Below are positions 57,507 through 64,000 of a stretch of 64,000 bases of DNA, in pieces (position 1 is the stretch's first letter; every line of letters starts with the position of its first letter). The stretch is from positions 248,001-312,000 of the forward strand of contig NZ_CP014206.1 of NCBI RefSeq assembly GCF_001563225.1. Reading direction: 5' to 3'. The stretch is from Pseudodesulfovibrio indicus (GTDB lineage: Bacteria > Desulfobacterota > Desulfovibrionia > Desulfovibrionales > Desulfovibrionaceae). Below the pieces are notes generated by a model. The model made no database searches, was not told the origin of the DNA, and saw only the letters and a program-made list of their open reading frames with translations. Made by a program: the position numbers and the translations under genes.

Positions 57507-58214
57507 ATGAAAGACTGGTTTTACAATGAATTCAAGCAAGTGGGCGTTGACTACACGGACAAGACCAGCGCCGACCACTATGACGTGCAGATGGATTTTC
57601 GGGACTACGACGAGGAGGTCAAACGCTTCGTCGACCGCCTCGCCCCGGCCGACACCAGGACCATGACCGCCATCGACCTCGGCTGCGGCACCGGGGCGTT
57701 TTCCGTGCACGCGGCCCGCTACTTCCGCACTATCCTGGCCGTGGACGTCTCCCGCGAGATGCAGTCCATCGCCGAGGCCAAGGCAAGGGAGGCGGGCATC
57801 GCCAACATCGAGTTCCATCGCGGCGGCTTCCTCGGCTTCCGGCCCGCTGAACCGGCGGACGTGGTGACCACCAAATGGGCGCTCCACCACCTGCCCGACT
57901 ACTGGAAGCAGGCCGCCCTGCTCAACGTCAACCGGATGCTCAAGCCCGGCGGCTTCTTCTGCCTGACCGACGTCATCTTCCCCTTTGACCCCGACTTCGA
58001 GGTCAGCGTCCAGTCCCTGCTCGACGGGCTGGCACGCGACCACGGCCAGGAGTTCGCCGACGAGACCGCCCTGCATATCCGCGAGGAATACAGCACCTTC
58101 GACTGGGTCATCACCGGCATGCTCGAACGCGCCGGATTCAAGATTCTCGAGGCCGACACGGCCAGCGCCCTGACCACCGAATACCTCTGCGCGAAGATCG
58201 AGACCCCGGGCTAG
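57507..58214 (+). CDS. Class I SAM-dependent methyltransferase
   Basis: 235 residues. Motif I IDLGCGTGAFSVHAAR (about 53-68), then VDVSREMQSIAEAKA, TTKWALHHLPDYWKQ and MLKPGGFFCLTDVIFP. Small-molecule methyltransferase type (Methyltransf_11/25). Starts 33 bp after the HDAC-like gene, in the same transcription unit. Acceptor unknown. Confidence 0.92.
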   Translation: MKDWFYNEFKQVGVDYTDKTSADHYDVQMDFRDYDEEVKRFVDRLAPADTRTMTAIDLGCGTGAFSVHAARYFRTILAVDVSREMQSIAEAKAREAGIANIEFHRGGFLGFRPAEPADVVTTKWALHHLPDYWKQAALLNVNRMLKPGGFFCLTDVIFPFDPDFEVSVQSLLDGLARDHGQEFADETALHIREEYSTFDWVITGMLERAGFKILEADTASALTTEYLCAKIETPG

Positions 58215-58278
58215 CAACCCCCTCCGGCCTTCCCCTTCACCGCTCCCCGCCGCCCGCTTCGCCCGGGACTGCGACCGC

Positions 58279-58315
58279 CCCCCACGCCCTCCGGTCTGGT
58301 GCAAGACCGTGGGGG
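58279..58315 (+). terminator. Hairpin after the methyltransferase gene
   Basis: CCCCCAC / GTGGGGG with an inner GGTCT / AGACC stem; weak T-run after it. Suggests that the hyuA-HDAC-methyltransferase unit ends here. Confidence 0.45.
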
Positions 58316-58363
58316 ACTCTGCTTGTTTGTACACATCTTCAACGGTCGGATAGGCAGAGGTCC

Positions 58364-58393
58364 TTGCTGATAGATATTTTAAATAGCTAAAAT
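58364..58393 (+). promoter_or_regulatory. Candidate promoter of the DCCP-ABC transporter operon
   Basis: TTGCTG, 18-bp spacer, TAAAAT in an unusually AT-rich stretch (58370-58410), about 70 bp before the ATG at 58462. Confidence 0.4.
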
Positions 58394-58461
58394 AAAACAT
58401 AATAAATTGTTCGATATGCCGGGCGGTGCATTGTCGCGGCCGATTTCAGGGGAGCGGAACC

Positions 58462-59592
58462 ATGAACATCAAACATTTCGTCAATTTCTCGGAGTTGAGC
58501 ATTGCCGATCTGGACGCATGGAAGGAAGACGGCGGCAAGGTTGCCGGCGTGTACTGCATCTATGCGCCCACGGAGCTGATCCGGGCGGCCGGGGTGGCCC
58601 CGGTCAGCCTGTGCGGCAAGAAGCAGGACCCCATCAAGGACGCGGAGGAGGACCTGCCGCACAGCCTGTGTCCGCTCATCAAGTCGAGCTACGGCTATGC
58701 GATCAACGGCACCTGCCCGTTCTTCAGCGCGGCCGACGTGCTGGTGGCCGAGACCACCTGCGACGGCAAGAAGAAGATGTACGAGCTGATGGGACGGCTC
58801 AAGCCGCTGCACCTGATGCACCTGCCCCACACCCAGACCGGCCCCGCCGCCCTGGAGTACTGGATGCGCGGGCTCAGGGAGCTGGAGGCGTTCCTGACCG
58901 GCGTCTCGGGCGTGCTGGTCACGGAGGAGGCCCTGCATGAGGAGATCGTGCAGCAGAACGCCATCCGCGCCGAGCTGGCCCGGGTCGCGCTGCTGGCCGC
59001 CGACGACCGTTCGCCCCTGACCGCCTCGGACCTGCTGGCCGTGCAGGAGAGCAAAAGCTTTTCCGTATACCCGGAAAAATACCTGGCCGCCCTGCGCGGG
59101 CTGCACCGCGACCTCGAAACGCACCTGGCCGAGCCCGGCCCGGTCGCCCGCAGCGGGCCGCGAATCCTGCTCACAGGCTGCCCCACGGGCAAGGGGTCGG
59201 ACAAGCTCATCCGCATCGTGGAGGAGCTGGGCGCGCGGGTGGTGTGCATGGAGAACTGCTCCGGGCTCAAGGGGCTGCCCCTTGCGGTGGACGAGCAGGG
59301 CGACCCCTGGGAGGCCCTGGCCCGCCGCTACCTGCAGATTCCCTGCTCGTGCATGACCCCCAACCCGAACCGGCTCGACGACCTGCGCGCCATGGCCGGG
59401 ACCTACCGGGTGGACGCCGTGGTCGACCTGACCTGGCTGGGCTGCCACACCTACAATGCGGAATCGACCCTGGTGCAACGGTTCGTCGAGTGCAAGCTCG
59501 GCCTGCCCTTCCTGCACGTGGGGACCGACTATTCCCCGTCCGACACCGAACAGCTGCGCACCCGCGTCGAGGCGTTCCTGGAACTTTTTTAA
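58462..59592 (+). CDS. 2-hydroxyacyl-CoA dehydratase (HgdB)/double-cubane cluster protein family
   Basis: 376 residues. HgdB/BcrC-type fold with many conserved Cys: SLCGKKQDPIKDAEEDLPHSLC, NGTCPFFSAADVLVAETTCDGKKK, LLTGCPTGKGSDKL, CMENCSG, PCSCMTPNPNR and WLGCHTYNAES. These bind an unusual Fe-S cluster used for low-potential reductions. Only one subunit is present and no ATP-dependent activator (HgdC) or second subunit lies nearby, which fits double-cubane cluster proteins better than a full dehydratase. GGGGAG precedes the ATG at 58462. Leads an operon with an ABC transporter. Confidence 0.88.
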   Translation: MNIKHFVNFSELSIADLDAWKEDGGKVAGVYCIYAPTELIRAAGVAPVSLCGKKQDPIKDAEEDLPHSLCPLIKSSYGYAINGTCPFFSAADVLVAETTCDGKKKMYELMGRLKPLHLMHLPHTQTGPAALEYWMRGLRELEAFLTGVSGVLVTEEALHEEIVQQNAIRAELARVALLAADDRSPLTASDLLAVQESKSFSVYPEKYLAALRGLHRDLETHLAEPGPVARSGPRILLTGCPTGKGSDKLIRIVEELGARVVCMENCSGLKGLPLAVDEQGDPWEALARRYLQIPCSCMTPNPNRLDDLRAMAGTYRVDAVVDLTWLGCHTYNAESTLVQRFVECKLGLPFLHVGTDYSPSDTEQLRTRVEAFLELF

Positions 59593-59615
59593 CAAACAAC
59601 CCGTTGAGGAGAGGT

Positions 59616-60743
59616 ATGATGAAGAGGATTGCATGCAACAAGGCCTTGTGCCTGCTGGCGGCCTTGATCACGGTCGTCACCCTGTGCGCCGGACCGGCCA
59701 TCGGTTCCGACGTGCCCAAGCTGAACATGGGCTACGTGTTCACCACCCACCACACCCCGCTCATGGTGGCGGCGGTCCGGGGCGAGGCGTTCAAGCCCAA
59801 CGGGGTCTACCTGAAAACCCTGGTGCCCAAACAGAAATTCACGCTCATGACCGGCCAGGACCAGCCCCTGGCCGAGCTGACCCTGCTGGTCTCCAAGAGC
59901 GGTTCCGAGACCATCACCCTGTTCGCCATGAACCAGATGGACCTGGCCCTGGCGTCGAGCACCGCCTTCATGAGCGGCGTGGACAAGGGGACCAAGGTCA
60001 AGGCGCTCTGCCCCATGCACGTGGACGGCCTGGGCATGGTCTTCCCGGCGGGCAGCACGGTCACCGGCTATGACGACGTGGCCGCCGCCATCCGGGCGTC
60101 CAAGACCCCGTTCAAGATCGGCTACCACTCCCCGACCAGCGCCCCGCGCGTGGTCTTCGAGGGCGCGCTGCACAACGCGGGCTTCAAGATCACCGGCGAC
60201 CCCAACAACGCCGAAGCCGACATCCTGATGGTCGACCTCAAGTCCACCTCCAACCTGATCCCGGCCCTGCTCAGCAAGCAGGTCGACTGCTGGGTCGGAC
60301 CCGCCCCGCACCCGTCTGTGGCCGAATTCAAGGGCGTGGGCCACCTGGCCCTGGACTCCCGCGACCTGCCGCCCGAGGGCAAGTGGCACGACTTCCCCTG
60401 CTGCGTCATGGGCACCTCCGAAAAGCTCATCGCCGAACACCCCGAGGTGATCCAGGCCATGACCGACCTCATGACCGTCTCCTCCAAGTGGTGCAACGAA
60501 AACAAGATCGAGGCCGCCGGGATTTCGGCCCAGTGGATCGGCGCTCCCGCCGAGGCCCTGGCCAAGTCGGCCATCATCTACACCACCGACCCCACCGAGA
60601 ACTGGCTGAACGGCGAAGAGATGTTCATCCAGATGCTCCGGAGCATGAACAAGCTCAAGGGCAAGCTCAAGGACACCGACCGCCCCGCCACCGAGGCGCT
60701 CCTGTTCGACTTCACTTTCGTCAACAAGAGCCTGAGCCACTAG
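59616..60743 (+). CDS. ABC transporter substrate-binding protein (SsuA/NMT1-like)
   Basis: 375 residues. Signal peptide (ALCLLAALITVVTLCAGPAIG, cleavage near 31), then the type II periplasmic fold: LNMGYVFTTHHTPLMVAAVRG, FKIGYHSPTSAPRVVFEGAL, VDCWVGPAPHP. Closest in pattern to nitrate/sulfonate/taurine binding proteins. MM start at 59616 follows GAGGAGAGG. Forms a cassette with the permease and ATPase genes downstream. Confidence 0.88.
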   Translation: MMKRIACNKALCLLAALITVVTLCAGPAIGSDVPKLNMGYVFTTHHTPLMVAAVRGEAFKPNGVYLKTLVPKQKFTLMTGQDQPLAELTLLVSKSGSETITLFAMNQMDLALASSTAFMSGVDKGTKVKALCPMHVDGLGMVFPAGSTVTGYDDVAAAIRASKTPFKIGYHSPTSAPRVVFEGALHNAGFKITGDPNNAEADILMVDLKSTSNLIPALLSKQVDCWVGPAPHPSVAEFKGVGHLALDSRDLPPEGKWHDFPCCVMGTSEKLIAEHPEVIQAMTDLMTVSSKWCNENKIEAAGISAQWIGAPAEALAKSAIIYTTDPTENWLNGEEMFIQMLRSMNKLKGKLKDTDRPATEALLFDFTFVNKSLSH

Positions 60744-60800
60744 GCGGGCCGTCTCCGGGATCGGGCCATTCGGCCCGGTCCCGGGCTATCCGGAGCGTTC

Positions 60801-61628
60801 ATGAAGATCCGTCCCCTGTCCCTGGCCGTGCCGCTCATGGCCCCGGCCCTGCTCTGCCTGATCTGGCTGGTCCTGGCCGACCGCATCGACAACCAGGTCA
60901 TCCTGCCGTCCATCTCCCAGGTGGCCGACATCCTGATACACCCCTTCCGCGACCTCATAGGCATGGGGTCGCTGACCGCCAACGTGCTGGTCAGCCTGGT
61001 GCGCGTGGTGCTCGGCTACACCACCGCCGCGCTCGTGGCCATCCCCCTCGGCGTGGTCATGGGCTACTACGCGCCGGTCTACGGCTTCTTCAACGGCTTC
61101 CTGAACCTGTTCCGGCCCATCCCGCCCCTGGCCTGGGTCCCCCTGGTCATGGCCTGGTTCGGCATCGCCAGCCTGGCCACCCTGTCCGGCGTGGAGGTCG
61201 GCCAAGCGTACATCTACCTGGACAACATCAAGTTCGCCATGCTGTTCATCATCTTCGTCGGCGCGTTCTACCCGATCCTGACCTCCACCATCCAGGGCGT
61301 GCGCGGCGTGAACCCCACGCTCATCGACTCGGCCCGCGTGCTCGGGGCCAGCGAGGGCCAGATCTTCCGCAAGGTCCTGCTCCCGGCGGCCATGCCGTCG
61401 ATCATCACCGGCATGCGCATCGGGCTCGGCATCGCCTGGATGTGCCTGGTCTCGGCGGAGATGCTCCCGGGCTCGCTCTCGGGCATCGGCTACATGATCA
61501 CCCACGCCTTCACCCTGGCGTCCACCGACATCGTCATCGCCGGAATGGTCTCCATCGGCGTGGTCGGGGCGTGCATGGATACGATTTTCCGGCGCGTCGA
61601 ACACAAGAAATTTTCCTGGCGGAGATAA
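60801..61628 (+). CDS. ABC transporter permease (SsuC/TauC-like)
   Basis: 275 residues, about six membrane helices. The EAA-type loop is SARVLGASEGQIFRKVLLPAAMPSI. First helix LAVPLMAPALLCLIWLVLA. Inner-membrane channel of the SsuABC/TauABC class, encoded between its binding protein and ATPase; two bases before the ATPase ATG. Confidence 0.92.
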   Translation: MKIRPLSLAVPLMAPALLCLIWLVLADRIDNQVILPSISQVADILIHPFRDLIGMGSLTANVLVSLVRVVLGYTTAALVAIPLGVVMGYYAPVYGFFNGFLNLFRPIPPLAWVPLVMAWFGIASLATLSGVEVGQAYIYLDNIKFAMLFIIFVGAFYPILTSTIQGVRGVNPTLIDSARVLGASEGQIFRKVLLPAAMPSIITGMRIGLGIAWMCLVSAEMLPGSLSGIGYMITHAFTLASTDIVIAGMVSIGVVGACMDTIFRRVEHKKFSWRR

Positions 61629-61630
61629 CC

Positions 61631-62413
61631 ATGCACATGAACGGCAACGACACCCGTACCGAAGAGCGGATCATCGACATCCGCAATCTCTGCAAGCAAT
61701 ACCAGACCAAGCGGGGCGATCCCGTCCTGGCCGTGGACGACGTCACCCTGCCCATCGCCGAAAACTCCTTCACCTGCATCGTCGGCCCCTCGGGCTGCGG
61801 CAAGTCCACCATCCTGCGCGTGGCCGCCGGGCTGGAACCGGCCACCGCCGGGACCATCCACTACCGCGCCGAGGCCGTGACCCGGCCCTGCGGCAAGATC
61901 GGCCTGGTCTTCCAGGAATACTCGCTCTTTCCCTGGCTCACGGTGCTCCAAAACGTGGCCGCAGGCCCCGCCTTCGCCGGAACGCCCAAGGCCAAACGCG
62001 AACAACACGCCGAAACCTACCTGCGCATGGTCGACATGCTCGACTTCGCCCACGCCTACCCCCACGAACTGTCCGGCGGCATGCGCCAACGGGTCGCCAT
62101 CGCCCGCGCCCTGTGCAACGACCCGGACGTCCTGCTCATGGACGAACCCTTCGGCGCCCTGGACGCGCACACGCGCATCCTGCTCCAGCGCGAACTGCTC
62201 AAGGTCTGGGAACTCACCCGCAAGACCATCGTCCTCGTCACCCACAGCGTGGACGAAGCCGTGTACCTGGCCGACCGCATCGTCATCATGACCAGCCGCC
62301 CCGGACGCATCCGCTCCGTACTCGACGTCGACATGGAACGCCCCAGAAGCCGCGCCCTGCCGGAATTCGGCCGACTCACCGACCACATCCTCAAAGAGCT
62401 CGAAGGAGCCTGA
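61631..62413 (+). CDS. ABC transporter ATP-binding protein (SsuB/TauB-like)
   Basis: 260 residues. Walker [11 protein letters not shown]-loop LVFQEYSLFPWLTVLQNV, ABC signature LSGGMRQRVAIARAL, Walker B LLMDEPFGALDAHTR, switch His in VLVTHSVDEAVYLADRI. Nitrate/sulfonate/taurine subclass. ATG 61631 has GGAG six bases upstream. Last gene of the cluster, followed by giant hairpin element 2. Confidence 0.95.
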   Translation: MHMNGNDTRTEERIIDIRNLCKQYQTKRGDPVLAVDDVTLPIAENSFTCIVGPSGCGKSTILRVAAGLEPATAGTIHYRAEAVTRPCGKIGLVFQEYSLFPWLTVLQNVAAGPAFAGTPKAKREQHAETYLRMVDMLDFAHAYPHELSGGMRQRVAIARALCNDPDVLLMDEPFGALDAHTRILLQRELLKVWELTRKTIVLVTHSVDEAVYLADRIVIMTSRPGRIRSVLDVDMERPRSRALPEFGRLTDHILKELEGA

Positions 62414-62436
62414 CCGGGGGGAAATGCCTCCGGCGG

Positions 62437-62493
62437 CTGGGGGAAGGGGAGAGGGAAACTTTTGGGAAAAGTTTCCCTCTCCCCTTCCCCCAG
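62437..62493. repeat. Giant hairpin element 2
   Basis: Perfect 27-bp arms (62437-62463 and 62467-62493) with a 3-nt loop. It is followed by CTCACCCTTCCAAACTTTTTG (ending near 62525), the same trailing motif as element 1 at 38139. It lies right after the ABC cassette. Confidence 0.85.
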
Positions 62494-62671
62494 ACCCCCA
62501 TTCCCTCACCCTTCCAAACTTTTTGGGTCGCTTCGCGAGGTTGGGGGGGATATGGGTAAACGGCTTCCTTTACGGTAGTTTGTTCCCTCCGCCTATTCGC
62601 CCGGACACAAGACGCAAGCAACCCCGCGCCCGCACGGACCTGCCGAAGGCACCCACAAAGTTTTGGAGATT

Positions 62672-62701
62672 CTTAAGAACCTTTTTCAAAAGGTTCTTAA
62701 G
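62672..62701 (-). terminator. Terminator-like hairpin downstream of sppA
   Basis: CTTAAGAACCTTTT / AAAAGGTTCTTAAG, 14-bp arms and a 2-nt centre. A second GC-rich hairpin CCGGGG-CAGCG-CCCCGG lies between it and the sppA stop. Confidence 0.6.
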
Positions 62702-62724
62702 CGGGGTCCGGGGCAGCGCCCCGG

Positions 62725-63627
62725 CTATCTGTAATAGAAGGACCAGCCCTGGGGCAGGCTGGAGGAGAGGTCGATCTTGAGGGAGCCGACGATTTCCTGG
62801 AGCAGGGTTCGTTCCTCGACGGGGCCTTCGAGGACCGGGGCCTTGCCCTCGATTCCGGCCAGCCGCTTGAGTTCGTCGATGGCGTCCGAGCGGGTGCCGA
62901 TGCGGTCGATGAGCCCGAGGGACACGGCCTGGCGTCCGGTGACGGCCCGTCCGTCGGCCACGGCGGCCACGCGGGTGCGTTCCATGCCGCGCGCTTCGGC
63001 CACGTGGTCCACGAACTGGTCGTGGAGGTCGTGCATCAGGTCCAGGAGCTGTTCGCGCTGGGCGTCGGTCAGGTCGCGCAGCGGGGTTCCCGCGCCCTTG
63101 TATTTGCCGGTGGCCAGGACTTCGGGCTTGATGCCGAATTTTTCCAGCGCCTCGGCCACGGTGACGAATTCGGCGACCACGCCGATGGACGCGGTGAGCG
63201 AGCCCGGGTTGGCGAAGATGAGCCGCGCCGGGCAGGAGGCGTAGTAGCCGCCGCTGGCGGCCACGGTGCCGTAGGAGGCGACCACGGGCTTGACCTCGTC
63301 GAGCTTCTTGACGGCGGCGTAGATTTCCTGGGAGGGGGCGATGGCCCCGCCGGGGGAGTCCACGCGCAGCAGCACGCCCTTGACCGAGTCGTCGTCCTCA
63401 AGGGTCTTGATGAACGAGACGACCTTGGCCGAGTCGAAGATCATGCCCTCGATGTGGACGATGCCGATCTTGTCGCCGGACAGGGCGATGGCCCCGGGCG
63501 TCCAGCCCATGGAACGGAAAAAGGCCGCGACCCCCGAAAAGAGGGCCACGGCCAGTATGATCATCAACACCCCGAACAGAAGGGGGTGGCGCTGGGAGAA
63601 ACGGGTTTTGGTTCCTTCCAAACGCAT
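62725..63627 (-). CDS. sppA: Signal peptide peptidase SppA, short form
   Basis: 300 residues. One N-terminal membrane helix (LLFGVLMIILAVALFSGVAAFF, about 16-37). The Ser/Lys-dyad peptidase domain has the nucleophile in VAASGGYYAS and the Lys in ATGKYKGAG. LLRVDSPGGAIAPSQEIY is the oxyanion region. It digests cleaved signal peptides in the membrane. Short 36-kDa type. It follows rpsA by 11 bp and is probably co-transcribed. Confidence 0.94.
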   Translation of the reverse strand: MRLEGTKTRFSQRHPLLFGVLMIILAVALFSGVAAFFRSMGWTPGAIALSGDKIGIVHIEGMIFDSAKVVSFIKTLEDDDSVKGVLLRVDSPGGAIAPSQEIYAAVKKLDEVKPVVASYGTVAASGGYYASCPARLIFANPGSLTASIGVVAEFVTVAEALEKFGIKPEVLATGKYKGAGTPLRDLTDAQREQLLDLMHDLHDQFVDHVAEARGMERTRVAAVADGRAVTGRQAVSLGLIDRIGTRSDAIDELKRLAGIEGKAPVLEGPVEERTLLQEIVGSLKIDLSSSLPQGWSFYYR

Positions 63628-63638
63628 GACGGATTTCC

Positions 63639-64000
63639 TTATTTGGACTCTTCTTCCTCGGCCGGAGCTTCGGTTTCGGGAGTTTCCTCGACAGCGGCTT
63701 CGGCCTCTTCCTCGGCAGCGGCCAGGGCGTCACCGGCGGCTTCCTCCAGCTTCTCGCGGAGCAGGTCGCCCAGGGTGGAGCCGGCGCTGACGCTGTCGCC
63801 ACCGAAGGACTTGGACTTGCCGCCACCAGCGGCGCGGGCGGGCTCTTCCTTGGTCTGCTTGATGGACAGGCCCAGGCGACGCTCGTCGGCGGACACGTGG
63901 ATGACCTTGGCTTCGATGGTGTCGCCTTCCTTGTACATCTCGGAGGGGGACTTGATCTTCTTGCGGCTGATCTCGGAGACGTGGACCAGACCCTCGATGC
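63639..64000 (-). CDS. rpsA: 30S ribosomal protein S1, C-terminal part (cut by window edge)
   Basis: 120 codons of the 3' end; the 5' part is beyond the window. The end of an S1 RNA-binding domain is visible (IEGLVHVSEISRKKIKSPSEMYKEGDT and ADERRLGLSIKQ written in pieces: IEGLVHVSEIS, VIHVSADERRLGLSIKQ). It is followed by a ~70-residue acidic Ala/Glu-rich tail with LGDLLREKLEEAAG. Tails of this kind occur on S1 in deltaproteobacteria. S1 aids mRNA binding to the ribosome. Confidence 0.88.
   Translation of the reverse strand, partial: IEGLVHVSEISRKKIKSPSEMYKEGDTIEAKVIHVSADERRLGLSIKQTKEEPARAAGGGKSKSFGGDSVSAGSTLGDLLREKLEEAAGDALAAAEEEAEAAVEETPETEAPAEEEESK

Noticed and set aside
58426-58461. Earlier start for the DCCP-like gene at 58426
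   Set aside because: It lies before the ribosome site GGGGAG, which is correctly spaced for ATG 58462.

Overview
The window is GC-rich (about 65%) chromosomal DNA, most like a sulfate-reducing deltaproteobacterium of the Desulfovibrio/Pseudodesulfovibrio group. This rests on an nfnAB electron-bifurcating transhydrogenase, a split ATP synthase operon (b', b, delta, alpha, gamma, beta, epsilon without a and c), a bactofilin behind the mre-mrdA-rodA genes, a PocR-domain kinase, a double-cubane/2-hydroxyacyl-CoA dehydratase-type protein, and dispersed hairpin repeats. The genus is an inference. I see no tRNA, rRNA, CRISPR array or transposase.

Layout. 1-6.6 kb: truncated acetyl-CoA synthetase, a LytTR regulator with a degenerate receiver, a short RHS protein with a lower-GC C-terminal toxin-like tip, one or two small membrane proteins (candidate immunity), a 57-bp orphan copy of the RHS core, and a TAXI-type binding protein. 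6.6-12 kb: nfnAB and a small unknown gene lie between two direct copies of a ~520-bp repeat; three ~300-bp repeats sit inside the left boundary. 12-24.5 kb: MFS pump, PocR/PAS kinase, RecQ, divergent GNAT/MarR pair around a 37-bp perfect palindrome, copper ATPase plus CopZ, a degenerate alpha/beta hydrolase, and a zinc-ribbon/ogt/radical-SAM operon. 24.7-36.6 kb: cell-shape operon mreBCD-mrdA-rodA, bactofilin, then the F1 ATP synthase operon. 36.7-48.3 kb: glycosyltransferases, flavoproteins with ArsR and HxlR regulators, CheD and HPt signalling proteins, an AMIN-domain protein, pstB-phoU. 48.4-53.7 kb: CHASE/PAS kinase, AraC regulator plus cupin, HD-GYP, NmrA-like protein. 53.9-62.4 kb: an accessory metabolic locus (HyuA-like ATPase, HDAC-like amidohydrolase, methyltransferase, HgdB/DCCP-like Fe-S protein, SsuABC-type transporter) with an AT-rich foreign gene placed exactly between hyuA and the HDAC gene. 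62.7-64 kb: sppA behind the 3' end of rpsA.

The strongest candidates for something undescribed are: (1) the RHS tip with a papain-like His/Asn-Cys motif and its membrane-protein partner(s); (2) the AT-rich gene flanked by an 11-bp direct repeat that leaves both neighbours' stop and start signals intact; (3) the HyuA/HDAC/methyltransferase/DCCP/ABC locus as a possible uptake and low-potential reduction pathway for an amide or ring compound; (4) direct repeats framing the nfnAB module. All functions are read from sequence motifs; no database search was run.
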